Virus record (IMG/VR): IMGVR_UViG_3300046534_001193
Span: 17,992-81,991 of that record
Length of the DNA: 64,000 bases
Reading direction: 5' to 3' (one strand)
From: a virus
Shown here one piece after another: positions 1 to 8,271 of the stretch. The position numbers were made by a program, and so were the translations under genes. Under the pieces are notes generated by a model, which had not been told where the DNA came from, did no database searches, and saw only the letters and a program-made list of their open reading frames with translations. Positions within the stretch are counted from its first letter, which is position 1. The number at the start of each line of letters is the position of its first letter.

Positions 1-245
1 TCAATGCCATACAGCAGCATTACTTTTTACCTAGCGGTAAGCCTAAGGAGACGACCGATGCGTCAGCTATCAGCAGCTATATGCGCACGAACTTGCAGCT
101 TTTAGGTATGTTGCAGAAATTTGAAGACGCATTATCCACCGATGCGGATGTCCGTAAGATTGAAATAGCCTTAGAAATGACCTTTGAGGACATGCAAGTG
201 CCCGATTTTCAAGAAACTTTTAAAAAATACTTAGAGCAGCAGTAA
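1..245 (+). CDS. partial CDS, C-terminal 80 residues, function unknown (next to terminase)
   Basis: Open from the left edge in the frame beginning at base 3 and closed by a TAA at 243-245. The visible 80 residues are mostly helical and polar, ending in FKKYLEQQ. The stop overlaps the next start (TAATG), so the two genes are translationally coupled, and the large terminase follows immediately. By position it could be the end of a small terminase subunit, but I see no diagnostic motif because the N-terminus, where the DNA-binding domain would be, is outside the window. Confidence 0.55.
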   Translation, partial: NAIQQHYFLPSGKPKETTDASAISSYMRTNLQLLGMLQKFEDALSTDADVRKIEIALEMTFEDMQVPDFQETFKKYLEQQ

Positions 246-460
246 TGAAGAATTACAAAATAGGATCTGAGATTTTATCGCTGTCTGGTTGGGCTGATAA
301 AATGGGTGTTTCCCGAGCCGGAATGTCGAAGCGGATAGCCAAACTTGAAAGAGATACGTCCCTGTCTGAGCGAGAAAAGGAACGCCAAATAAATAAAGAG
401 CTGCAGCGGCCTAAGAGTCAGGGCAGACGGGCGGATACTAACGCCTCAAGTGCTAAATAG
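245..460 (+). CDS. small helix-turn-helix protein, possible small-terminase-like DNA binder
   Basis: A 71-residue protein coupled at both ends: its ATG overlaps the upstream stop and its TAG abuts the ATG of the large terminase. Residues about 15-35 (GWADKMGVSRAGMSKRI) look like a helix-turn-helix, followed by a highly charged helix and a basic, disordered tail. A DNA-binding protein directly before a GpA-type terminase suggests a Nu1-like role in recognising packaging DNA, but it is much shorter than lambda Nu1 (181 residues) and the assignment rests on context. A small transcriptional regulator is the alternative. Confidence 0.55.
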   Translation: MKNYKIGSEILSLSGWADKMGVSRAGMSKRIAKLERDTSLSEREKERQINKELQRPKSQGRRADTNASSAK

Positions 461-2209
461 ATGGCCTTATCACCCAAGTTGCAAGGATTCTCTGATCGAG
501 TAGCCGCTATCGCCGACAGATCCACAGCAATGACTCGATTGTCTGAATGGATGCAGAAAAACCTTAGGCTAAACGGCCGGCCGTACAATTTTAACAAGCA
601 CGAGATGCAACGAGCTATTGCGGAAGACCAGCACCCGCACAAAGCGGTTAAGAAGTGCTCACAGGTTGGGCTTACTGAGCTATCGCTTAGAACAGCTGCA
701 GCGTTGGCAGCGGTTACTCGTTCTCGCATAATCTATGTGTTTCCTTCAGCTACTTTCTCTCAAAAAGTGTCAGCTGACCGTTTTTTACCTATTGTTAAGG
801 ATTCTCCAACGCTTTCGGCTATGCAGCACAATGAGGTTAAGTCCTCAGCGATGCGCAAACTAGGCAATAGCACAGTTTACTTCGTAGGTGCCTCAGGCAC
901 GACTCAGGCAATATCAATACCGGCCACTCATCTAATAATTGACGAAGAAGACTTCTGCGATATGGTTGTGCTTGGGCAGTTTAACGCTCGTCTTCGACAT
1001 GCAGAAGAAGACCCAAAAACAGGGCTTAGGGGCGTCCGTCAGCGGTTCTCTACGCCGACTATTCCTAACTACGGCGTCAGCAGGCATTTTAATAACTCTG
1101 ACCAGAAATCGTACACTGTGAAGTGCTCAAAGTGCAATACGACTCAGGTTCCAGATTATTACAACGACTTCGTAGTGCCTGGCTATGATGGTGCCATGGC
1201 TATGTTTGGTAAGGCCGATTTAAATAACCCTAAATTCCAAGTGGATAAGACTTATATCAAGTGCAATAAATGTGGTCAAGACTTGTGGAAAGATTTAATC
1301 GATCCGTCTAGGCGGGCGTGGGTGGCTAAATACCCTGACCGAATAATGATGTCTGGTTACCAAGTATCACCGATCGACGTGCCTGAGTATAACAAGGCTG
1401 CTGCCATAGTTAGGCAGTTGGAAGATTTTACTACTCAAGACCATAGAAACTTTGTCTTAGGCAAAGAGCACGAAGATACCAACAATTCTTTCTTGCAGTC
1501 GGTATTTAAGAACTGCACTGACGCTTTATTTCTATCATTGTCGGAGGCTAAGCAAACTACTTTATCAGGCATAATAATGGGAGTCGACATTGGCAAAGTG
1601 TCTCATTACATGATAGGTAAACGGCCAGAAGTAGGTGGTAAGCGTATTGACATAATTGCTATTGGAACGATATCGATTAATAACGGTACGTTGGCCGAGC
1701 AGCTTCAAGTGCTTATAGATGGCTACAATATTCATTTGACAGTATTGGATGCGGGGCCAGATTTTAGTACGCCTCAGACTTTGATAGCCGATAACTTGCA
1801 TGGCTCTGTGTATGGCTGTGAGTATTACCGTAAGGTGTCGGCTTCTTACAGCAACGTTATGCCAGACCCTGAAACAGGCGTAGTCAAGGCTGACCGCTCA
1901 GGCACCTTAACGGATGCTATGAGGGCGCACAACTCTGGTCATTTTCGTTATCCTGCGGCGCAAGTCGAAGAAGTCAAAGAAGTTAAATTACACTTGGAAG
2001 AGACTAAGAAAGTCACCAAGGTTGGCGAGATGGGTGATTCTTCTAGTTTCCCCAAAACAGGCAAAGCCGACCACTACGCGCATGCGCTTAACTACCTAAA
2101 GATCGCGGATGAAATTGCGCATGAGCACTCTACAAACTTGAAAGGTGTACCCGCCATGCCTAGTATCACTTGCGTAGTGATCGGCAGCGGAAGAGCCAAG
2201 CGCTCTTGA
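461..2209 (+). CDS. terL: terminase large subunit, GpA family
   Basis: A 582-residue packaging motor ATPase and nuclease that would translocate DNA into the prohead and cut concatemers. Visible motifs: an adenine/Walker A-like segment CSQVGLTEL (about residues 66-74), Walker B LIIDEEDF (about 158-165), and a four-cysteine zinc ribbon (CSKC near 223, CNKC near 269) typical of GpA proteins. The C-terminal RNase H-like nuclease has acidic residues in MGVDIGK (near 375), VLDAGPD and KADHYAHA (near 550). Length is a little below lambda gpA (641). GpA relatives are usually associated with cos-type packaging, which is an inference here because no cos site was identified. The ORF is coupled to the upstream HTH gene and precedes portal, protease and capsid in the lambda order. 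Confidence 0.93.
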   Translation: MALSPKLQGFSDRVAAIADRSTAMTRLSEWMQKNLRLNGRPYNFNKHEMQRAIAEDQHPHKAVKKCSQVGLTELSLRTAAALAAVTRSRIIYVFPSATFSQKVSADRFLPIVKDSPTLSAMQHNEVKSSAMRKLGNSTVYFVGASGTTQAISIPATHLIIDEEDFCDMVVLGQFNARLRHAEEDPKTGLRGVRQRFSTPTIPNYGVSRHFNNSDQKSYTVKCSKCNTTQVPDYYNDFVVPGYDGAMAMFGKADLNNPKFQVDKTYIKCNKCGQDLWKDLIDPSRRAWVAKYPDRIMMSGYQVSPIDVPEYNKAAAIVRQLEDFTTQDHRNFVLGKEHEDTNNSFLQSVFKNCTDALFLSLSEAKQTTLSGIIMGVDIGKVSHYMIGKRPEVGGKRIDIIAIGTISINNGTLAEQLQVLIDGYNIHLTVLDAGPDFSTPQTLIADNLHGSVYGCEYYRKVSASYSNVMPDPETGVVKADRSGTLTDAMRAHNSGHFRYPAAQVEEVKEVKLHLEETKKVTKVGEMGDSSSFPKTGKADHYAHALNYLKIADEIAHEHSTNLKGVPAMPSITCVVIGSGRAKRS

Positions 2210-2262
2210 CTTTAGGCGCTCAGTAATTGATCATACTAACAATTCGCTTACCTGACAGATAA

Positions 2263-3726
2263 ATGCCTACTAAGCCATCCAAAGCCAATCCGATAGTTCT
2301 CCCGAAGTTGACTAGCACAGTCAAGTCGAGAACTGTCGAGTCGAAAACGCCTAAAGATGCGTTAATCCCTAATCAGCAGAACCATTACTCTACCCGTGAT
2401 CCAAAGACGTTACGCGCGCAAGGGTTAGTTACCGAAGCAATCAGGGTTCTGTCGAAAGAGAACGGCAATTTAAGTACCTCTGTTTACAACATGGTGCAGG
2501 TAGCTGACTCGGGGTGGAAAGTGGCAGCTTACTTGCCTAGCACTTCCGAATTCTCAGAAGAAGGCACGATGCTGGCTAAGAACGTGATAGCTTCGATGGA
2601 TACCCTTCATGACTATACTGAGGGTTTCGGTAGGAAGCGGCCTATCCCTATGGTTGTCCAAACGTTGCTAAGGGAAAACATTCTTACAGCTGGCTGTGCT
2701 ATCGAGTTAGTTTTAGACGAAGGTTTGTATCCTGACCGGCTCCAAGTAGTTGACTATTCAACTTTAAAGTGGGCGTCGGATGGTAAAGGGTCTAGGTATC
2801 CTGTTCAGACAGGGTTTGAGAGCGGCGCATTTGGTGGCGACCCAGGTATCGATATCCCACTTGATATTGCGACTTTCTATGCCGAGACTTTGCACTTGGA
2901 AGCTGACACAGCCTACGGCACATCAATACTTCGGGCTGCCTTAGATTCGTCATTTGCGTCTTCTGAATTTATAGCCGACATGCGCAGAAGCTTGTTTAAG
3001 TCAGGCCACTCGCGGCTAACTGCTACCTTAGACACAGCTCGAATTGCGGCAACGGCTACGGCGGAAGTAAAAAAAGATCCGGTTAAACTGGCGACGTATT
3101 TGAACACAGTCAAAGGTGAAGTGGAAACAGCCTTAGCAGATATGTCGCCGGAAGACTCAGTTGTGGCTTTTGATACTGTCGAGTTCAAGACTGAGGACAT
3201 AGGCGGCACAAAGTCGGATTACACCGGTTTGCTGGCGGCCATAAACAACCAAGAAGCGACGGCTCTTAAGACTCCGCCTTCTATACTTGGCATGCGCTCG
3301 GCGGGCTCACAGAGCTTGTCTAATTCAGAAACCCTCATATTCCTTAAAGGTGCAGCAGCGATACAGACGCCGGTCGAGTCAATACTTAGCCGAGCTTTGA
3401 CGACTGCAGTGAGACTTTACGGTAGTGACGTCTACGTCAAGTTTAAGTTCAATCCAATAGATCTTCGGCCTGAGTCTGAGCTAGAAGCTTTCCACACTAT
3501 GAAGGAAACTCGCTTTCTTACGCGTTTGAGTCTTGGCATTATCACCGATGCACAGTTTTGTTACGAGATGGATATTCCGTATAATCCTGCGGCGCCTAAG
3601 CTGTCAGGAACTAACTTTCAAGCTAGCGGTGGCAGTCAGTCTACGCAGACTACTCGCGGTCCTATGGAAGACAATTTGCAGCCAGGCAGCGACATACCGC
3701 GCAATGGCGGAGGTAGCAGCCAATGA
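2263..3726 (+). CDS. portal protein
   Basis: A 487-residue protein between terminase and protease, the fixed place of the portal in lambda-like head modules. It would form the dodecameric vertex through which DNA enters and leaves. Family-like features include the mid-region segment with TPPSILGM (about residue 346) followed by the long helix SNSETLIFLKGAAAIQTPV, and a hydrophilic Gly/Ser/Gln-rich C-terminal tail. No good Shine-Dalgarno is visible before this ATG, so the exact start is less certain than the product. The stop lies 42 bases before the next gene. Confidence 0.85.
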   Translation: MPTKPSKANPIVLPKLTSTVKSRTVESKTPKDALIPNQQNHYSTRDPKTLRAQGLVTEAIRVLSKENGNLSTSVYNMVQVADSGWKVAAYLPSTSEFSEEGTMLAKNVIASMDTLHDYTEGFGRKRPIPMVVQTLLRENILTAGCAIELVLDEGLYPDRLQVVDYSTLKWASDGKGSRYPVQTGFESGAFGGDPGIDIPLDIATFYAETLHLEADTAYGTSILRAALDSSFASSEFIADMRRSLFKSGHSRLTATLDTARIAATATAEVKKDPVKLATYLNTVKGEVETALADMSPEDSVVAFDTVEFKTEDIGGTKSDYTGLLAAINNQEATALKTPPSILGMRSAGSQSLSNSETLIFLKGAAAIQTPVESILSRALTTAVRLYGSDVYVKFKFNPIDLRPESELEAFHTMKETRFLTRLSLGIITDAQFCYEMDIPYNPAAPKLSGTNFQASGGSQSTQTTRGPMEDNLQPGSDIPRNGGGSSQ

Positions 3727-3768
3727 TAAAAACTTGCAGAAACCACACTAACTTGGTAAATTACCGTT

Positions 3769-5283
3769 ATGCTTAACCAATTTAACCACAATAACGCCTC
3801 TTTCTGGCTTGGCACTCCCGCCAGTTACGAGACAGTTATCTCTGCCCAAGCAAAAATTCAAGAGCATTCAGCGCGAGGCCATTACGACGAAGACGAAGAT
3901 AAAATGTCTTCACCGATCTTGTCTATATCTGAAGGTATAGCAACAGTAATGGTTCACGGCTCTCTGACTTCTGAAGACAGCTTTTACAACCAGATGTTCG
4001 GCATTACTTCTTACAACGAGATTAGAAACGCTATTATAGAAGCCGTTGGCTCTATGGAAGTCAGTCGTATTGTTTTGGACATTGACTCACCTGGCGGATC
4101 AGCCAAAGGTATCGATGACTTAGGCGACTTCATAAAGTTTGCTAGTGCACGCTTACCAATTGTAGCGCACGTATCGGGCGAGGCTTTATCGGCAGCTTGC
4201 TGGATAGCGACTTCTTGTGACAGCATCACTGGTTCACGTATGTCGCAGCATGGCAGCATAGGCGTTATAGCAGTATTGCAAGAAATTACTAAGATGGCGG
4301 AAGACCAAGGTGTTAAATTCCACGTTTTTCGTGCGGGCAAGTACAAGGCGATCGGAAGTCCTTACGAAGAATTGACTGATGAGTTTCGAGAGATTATACA
4401 AGCTCAAGTCGACACTATCGAAGGCTTCTTTTTAGATGCTATTTCAGATAATAGGGGCATCCCTCGCGGTTCGGTCAAAGCCCGAGTCGGCGAAGGTTTA
4501 ACGTTTTTTGCTGCAGAAGCAGTGGACAAGGGGCTATTAGACGAAGTATTATCCATACAGGACTTGCTTACTAGACTAATAAGCCTGTCAAATTCAAACC
4601 CGAGAGGGCTAAATGCATCTACCGAGGAAACATCAATGGCCACTAAAGCCTTAACTGCAAAAGCTTCAGCTGCATTGGCCGCTGGTGCATCCGATGAAGA
4701 AATCAACGCACTTCTTTCCGCTGCTAGCGAAGAAGAACTTACTGCTGAGCAGATCGCCGCTAATCTGGCTGCTGCCAAGTTAGAAGGTGAAGGCGCAGGT
4801 GAAGAACTTACTGCTGAGCAGATCGCCGCTAATCTGGTCGTCGAAGGTAAAGGCGTAGAACTTACCGCTGAAGAGTTGGAAATTAAAGCTGCGGCAGATC
4901 TAGCCGCAGCTCCCACCGCTCCAGTCGTAGATCATTTGGTCACTTATCTTAAAGAAGAAAACCAAACACTCCGGCAAAAAATTACAGGCTTAGAGTCTGA
5001 CAGTTTGAAACTTGCGGAACTAAATACAATGATTCCTCAGCTGAAAGCTGCGCTTGGCGAATACGTCTCAGGCATGTCGGTCCGCTTAGGTGGATCGCAT
5101 TTGGACACTTCTTCGTTGGAACTTCCTTCTCTGATGGCGCAATACACTAGCACTCGAACGGCTATGTTAAAGCGTTATCCTGTCGGTGGACAAGCCAACG
5201 TCGACGATTCAGAGTCAGATAGCTCTGATGCTGACACTGCAACCGTTACTTACATGCGTTCTGTTAAACAGAACACTATCTAA
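3769..5283 (+). CDS. head maturation protease (S49 family) with C-terminal scaffold domain
   Basis: A 504-residue fusion with the layout of lambda gpC. The N-terminal half is an S49 (SppA/ClpP-fold) serine protease: IDSPGGSA marks the oxyanion strand, the nucleophilic serine is expected in LSAACWIA (about residue 142), and the general-base lysine in AGKYKAIGSP (about 194). The C-terminal half (from residue 290) is Ala/Glu-rich and helical, with two copies of EELTAEQIAANL, and ends in a charged coiled-coil-like region as expected of a scaffold. The scaffold would be assembled inside the prohead and digested by the protease. An in-frame internal start (separate entry) probably yields scaffold alone. 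Confidence 0.88.
   Translation: MLNQFNHNNASFWLGTPASYETVISAQAKIQEHSARGHYDEDEDKMSSPILSISEGIATVMVHGSLTSEDSFYNQMFGITSYNEIRNAIIEAVGSMEVSRIVLDIDSPGGSAKGIDDLGDFIKFASARLPIVAHVSGEALSAACWIATSCDSITGSRMSQHGSIGVIAVLQEITKMAEDQGVKFHVFRAGKYKAIGSPYEELTDEFREIIQAQVDTIEGFFLDAISDNRGIPRGSVKARVGEGLTFFAAEAVDKGLLDEVLSIQDLLTRLISLSNSNPRGLNASTEETSMATKALTAKASAALAAGASDEEINALLSAASEEELTAEQIAANLAAAKLEGEGAGEELTAEQIAANLVVEGKGVELTAEELEIKAAADLAAAPTAPVVDHLVTYLKEENQTLRQKITGLESDSLKLAELNTMIPQLKAALGEYVSGMSVRLGGSHLDTSSLELPSLMAQYTSTRTAMLKRYPVGGQANVDDSESDSSDADTATVTYMRSVKQNTI
4636..5283 (+). CDS. nested scaffolding protein (internal start in protease gene)
   Basis: An ATG at 4636 is in frame with the protease (exactly 289 codons downstream) and is preceded by a GAGG Shine-Dalgarno with 8-base spacing. 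It lies at the junction between the S49 domain and the Ala/Glu-rich scaffold domain. Translation from it gives a 215-residue protein identical to the protease C-terminus, which is how lambda makes Nu3 from gene C. The start site is seen in the sequence; expression as a separate product is inferred from the lambda precedent. Confidence 0.6.
   Translation: MATKALTAKASAALAAGASDEEINALLSAASEEELTAEQIAANLAAAKLEGEGAGEELTAEQIAANLVVEGKGVELTAEELEIKAAADLAAAPTAPVVDHLVTYLKEENQTLRQKITGLESDSLKLAELNTMIPQLKAALGEYVSGMSVRLGGSHLDTSSLELPSLMAQYTSTRTAMLKRYPVGGQANVDDSESDSSDADTATVTYMRSVKQNTI
4732..4837 (+). repeat. 37-bp perfect direct repeat in scaffold domain
   Basis: Bases 4732-4768 and 4801-4837 are identical over 37 bp and encode EELTAEQIAANL plus flanks. 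A degenerate third copy (ELTAEELE) follows near 4858. Identity at the DNA level points to recent duplication inside the helical scaffold region. Confidence 0.9.
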
Positions 5284-5315
5284 CCTACTGTTTAATTTAA
5301 CGAGGACACTCTATT

Positions 5316-5780
5316 ATGGGCACTACAATTCAAGAACGGACAATGACAGTCGATACCAAATTTATGGGTATCGTTACTGATAAGCTGGGCACTACTGCGG
5401 GCGATTACACTGATAAAGAGCTAGGCAAAGGCGTCAAGATGGCAGCCAACGCTTACGTACCTGTGGTTGCAGGCGACGAAATCGAAGGCATTGTTAATAC
5501 CGTTGAGCCTGGCACTAAAAATTCTGGTTACAACTGGGGCGGCGTACAAACTACAGGCCGCGCAGAAGCTACTGTTGGTGCCAACCAAGTTACCACTATC
5601 AACATTGGAAATTTTGTCCTCAATGACACTCCTATAGATGCTGGCACTGCCGGCTTAATCCAGGTTTACGACGAGGATGGCGATGGTGCTGCTGCACCGA
5701 CTAAGTTCCTTTGGCGCGTTATTAGAATTCTTACTGGCACGGGTATTGCCGGTGATAAAGTTCTGATCGAACGCGCTTAA
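5316..5780 (+). CDS. head decoration / stabilisation protein candidate
   Basis: A 154-residue protein lying between the protease/scaffold gene and the capsid gene, where lambda has gpD. It is Gly/Thr/Val-rich, predicted to be mostly beta, with a middle segment (about residues 45-80) rich in glycine and asparagine as in capsid-surface proteins. A GAGGA ribosome site lies about 12 bases upstream; an alternative in-frame ATG at 5343 would shorten it by nine residues. Function is assigned from position, composition and size, not from a specific motif. It would bind the three-fold sites of the expanded capsid if it is gpD-like. Confidence 0.65.
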   Translation: MGTTIQERTMTVDTKFMGIVTDKLGTTAGDYTDKELGKGVKMAANAYVPVVAGDEIEGIVNTVEPGTKNSGYNWGGVQTTGRAEATVGANQVTTINIGNFVLNDTPIDAGTAGLIQVYDEDGDGAAAPTKFLWRVIRILTGTGIAGDKVLIERA

Positions 5781-5817
5781 ACCAGCCATTCAACTTTAAT
5801 AATTCTGGAGAACCAAC

Positions 5818-7008
5818 ATGTCATACGATACAAAATTTAAATTTACAGACCTTAACGGCAAACTACAGGAAGGCGGAATTACTGTCCAATCTTACGCAGA
5901 GGCTGCCGCTAAAGGGTTGAGTTTGTCCCAGCACATGGCTCAGAAGTTCCCGACCGACGAAACTAAGTATGGGCCTATTTTGGCACAAGCCATGGCTTCA
6001 ATTGGTTTAAATGTACGTCCTGACAATGTTACCGGTGTTCCTTCCACCAAGTTGTCTAGCGCTTTTTCAATGAATCTGGGTGCAATTACGTCTCCTGACG
6101 GCACCGGAAATGGCACACCTGCGGGGCGTTTGTTCTTTCCTGAGGTAATCCTGCAAAGTATTGCAAAGGAATTGACGGAAGACAAAGGTGACTTTTTTGC
6201 TGGCTACGAAAGTTTGCTGAGTGGCAGCGAGAGCGTTAACGCGCCTGAGTTTAAGCGGGTGCGAATTGACAACACTGCACCTGAAGCTTCGGCGTCTATG
6301 GCAACATCTCAGTTGGCTGAACCTTCCGTCATGGTAAAAGTGACAGCAGCTGATACTACCACACCGATTCCGACCAAAGGTATTGGCTTGCTAGTTTCTG
6401 ACCAGGCTTTACAGCATACCAGCTTCGATCTTGTCAACACGATTATGATGGCTCAAGCTCGAGGCGAGCGAATTCGCATGGTAGAAGACCAGCTTGACGA
6501 CGTGTTCAACGGTAACACTGATTTGGCCGGCATGGCTGCTTTACCTACGTTCAATGCCGACACTTTGGATGCCACTATCGCTGCTGACGGTGTTCTTACC
6601 CAGAAAGCGTGGATTCACTTTCTCCGCCAGAATTATCAGAAGATGACAGTGACAAACATCGTTTGTACGCTTAACACTGCGCTAGCGATTGAAGGCCGTA
6701 CCAATAAGCCTACCAACGTGGTGGATGATCCTAACAGTCCTCGTATTGACAGCTTATTCAACATCGACAATCTCGGCATTACTGCTCCAAGAGTTTTCTT
6801 GGTAGGCACAAACGTTTTACCTGATAACCGAATGGTTGGTTTGGATAACGCTTACGCCTTACGTCGGTACATTAACGTCTCGGCTTCTTACGAAGCAATC
6901 GAGTCGTTCGTAATTCGTCGTGCTACAGCTTTTCGAGTAGACCATGGTGAGGCGTTAACGCGTCTTTTTGACGACGCCTTTACTGTCATGGATTTGACTG
7001 ACACTTAA
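5818..7008 (+). CDS. major capsid protein
   Basis: A 396-residue protein with a good Shine-Dalgarno (CTGGAG), in the capsid position and followed at once by a strong terminator, as expected for the most heavily expressed head gene. It should adopt the HK97 fold. The N-terminal ~90 residues are helix-rich and may act as a delta-like domain. The sequence ends with a compact domain from about residue 345 (ALRRYINVSASYEAIESFVI...). That last ~50-residue segment has a diverged second copy as an independent ORF at 7145-7351. Confidence 0.85.
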   Translation: MSYDTKFKFTDLNGKLQEGGITVQSYAEAAAKGLSLSQHMAQKFPTDETKYGPILAQAMASIGLNVRPDNVTGVPSTKLSSAFSMNLGAITSPDGTGNGTPAGRLFFPEVILQSIAKELTEDKGDFFAGYESLLSGSESVNAPEFKRVRIDNTAPEASASMATSQLAEPSVMVKVTAADTTTPIPTKGIGLLVSDQALQHTSFDLVNTIMMAQARGERIRMVEDQLDDVFNGNTDLAGMAALPTFNADTLDATIAADGVLTQKAWIHFLRQNYQKMTVTNIVCTLNTALAIEGRTNKPTNVVDDPNSPRIDSLFNIDNLGITAPRVFLVGTNVLPDNRMVGLDNAYALRRYINVSASYEAIESFVIRRATAFRVDHGEALTRLFDDAFTVMDLTDT

Positions 7009-7030
7009 TAGAAAGTTTTATTGGTGTTTT

Positions 7031-7056
7031 AAAAAGCCGCCTTCGGGCGGCTTTTT
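7031..7056 (+). terminator. rho-independent terminator after capsid gene
   Basis: GCCGCC-TTCG-GGCGGC stem with a stable UUCG tetraloop, flanked by five A and five T, so it can act in both directions. It lies 22 bases after the capsid stop. The right half (bases 7047-7066, from the second stem arm onward) is repeated perfectly at 7361-7380 after the small capsid-like ORF, but without the left arm. Confidence 0.93.
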
Positions 7057-7088
7057 ATTGTCAACAGCCGATAAAATAAAAAGTATAT

Positions 7089-7098
7089 TTGTAAACAA
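7089..7098. promoter_or_regulatory. TTGTAAACAA palindromic motif upstream of capsid-like ORF
   Basis: A copy of the dispersed TTGTNNACAA motif, followed by GTT, 47 bases before the ATG of the small capsid-like ORF. No convincing -10 box pairs with it on this strand. It could be an operator or the edge of a weak promoter for the gene that follows the terminator. A second copy, TTGTCAACAA, lies at 7372-7381. Confidence 0.45.
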
Positions 7099-7144
7099 GT
7101 TAGGTGTAGAGTAGAGATCTAATCGAGACAACCAAGGTGTATTT

Positions 7145-7351
7145 ATGAAACCAGTTAGCCTAGCAGAAAAATTTTCAGCGGAATCGCCAGATGACCCACG
7201 CTTCTTACGCCGACAAATTAAATCCTCAAGCTCTTATCCAGAGATTGAAAAATTCGTAGTGCGTCCTGCCAAAGTAGTTATGCTTGAACAGGACGAGTCT
7301 TTGAAGGGCGTGTTTGACGCTGCCTTTACTCTCATGCCTTTTAATGACTGA
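7145..7351 (+). CDS. stand-alone paralog of the capsid C-terminal domain
   Basis: A 68-residue ORF with an AAGGTG ribosome site. From residue 19 it aligns without gaps to the last ~50 residues of the major capsid protein: LRR.I..S.SY..IE.FV.R.A, then L...FD.AFT.M...D, about 21 identities in 49. The first 18 residues are unrelated to the capsid. The DNA after the stop repeats the capsid 3' flank (TGACTGACACTTAA, then 20 bp of terminator), so this is a partial tandem duplication that lost the terminator's left arm. It is shifted by four bases at the very end, so it stops at FND. The open frame and conserved core suggest it is kept by selection; its function is unknown. Confidence 0.75.
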   Translation: MKPVSLAEKFSAESPDDPRFLRRQIKSSSSYPEIEKFVVRPAKVVMLEQDESLKGVFDAAFTLMPFND

Positions 7352-7467
7352 CACTTAACAGCGGCTTTTTATTGTCAACAAGTCAATGGACATTAACTTG
7401 TTAAGCGGTTAGTATTAGTGAGCTTATGTTCAAACACAGGCCTAACCAATTAACCAGGATAAATAAT

Positions 7468-7782
7468 ATGTCGCGTTCTAAGCCTAATAAAGGGACTACC
7501 CTTAGCCTAGCCAAGGTGGAAAAAGAAGAAGCCGAAGCAGCTGACGCTAGGGCAGTTTTGGAAAAAGAAGAAGGTGAAGCTGCCGCAGCCAGAGCGGCTT
7601 TTGAAAAAGCTAAAGCAGCCAACACAATAAAAACAGTCACTTTATTGCTCGGCTCGCAAATAACTGACCCAGGCACTGGTGTAATTTTAGTAAAAAACAA
7701 AGCAGTAATAGTTCCAGAAATTTCTAAATGGGTTAGAATGCAAGCTGGATTCACACCTCCTTACTTAACTTTTACGGAGTAA
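7468..7782 (+). CDS. head-tail region protein with charged helical N-terminus, unknown
   Basis: A 104-residue protein starting at an ATG with an AGGAT site; an upstream in-frame ATG at 7426 lacks one. Residues about 14-50 are an Ala/Glu/Lys heptad-like helix with a repeated EKEEAEAADARA pattern. The remainder is a compact domain ending in PPYLTFTE. The second half resembles small capsid- or neck-associated domains in being beta-rich, but I do not recognise a family. It begins the neck gene group. Confidence 0.6.
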   Translation: MSRSKPNKGTTLSLAKVEKEEAEAADARAVLEKEEGEAAAARAAFEKAKAANTIKTVTLLLGSQITDPGTGVILVKNKAVIVPEISKWVRMQAGFTPPYLTFTE

Positions 7783-7788
7783 TTAGAA

Positions 7789-8271
7789 ATGGCCAAATCT
7801 TTTTTAGGGCTAGTGACCGTAGACGAAATTCGCGGATCACTCGGGTTGGACGCAAAAGACATAAGCGATGCCATAATGGCTAGCCAATCACCTGAAAAAG
7901 ATTTGCAAGCTGATCTATTAACATGGGTTTCTACCTATCAGACTATAATTTCTGAAGGGGCCGCCACTACACCGACTACTGCGCAGACTCTGAAATATCT
8001 CAAGTTGCAAAACTATTCCAAATATTTCATTGCTGCCATATTCGCCTCTTCTGGTATGGTCTCAATATTTCAGAGTATGTCTGATGGGAAGAATCAATTT
8101 ACACGATTCTCTAATGGTTCATTGAAAGATCTCCAGCTGGACCTAAAATCAAAGGCTGCATCGGCGAGATCTGAATTAGAGGCCCTAATCGATCCTGATC
8201 AAGTAGCTACTTACACCCAGTTTTCTCGGGTGGTTTCTTCTTACGACCCAGTCACAAACGCAACTACCTAA
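7789..8271 (+). CDS. head-tail connector (adaptor) candidate
   Basis: A 160-residue, mainly helical protein starting six bases after the preceding gene, with its stop overlapping the next start (TAATGG). In siphophages the first genes after the capsid encode the adaptor that docks to the portal, and size and helicity fit that role. No family motif is recognised, so the call is positional. Confidence 0.55.
   Translation: MAKSFLGLVTVDEIRGSLGLDAKDISDAIMASQSPEKDLQADLLTWVSTYQTIISEGAATTPTTAQTLKYLKLQNYSKYFIAAIFASSGMVSIFQSMSDGKNQFTRFSNGSLKDLQLDLKSKAASARSELEALIDPDQVATYTQFSRVVSSYDPVTNATT

Noticed and set aside
4404-4916. 170-residue minus-strand open frame opposite the protease/scaffold gene
   Set aside because: Ala/Ser-rich mirror of the Ala/Glu-rich coding strand; no ribosome site and the + strand gene is clearly real.
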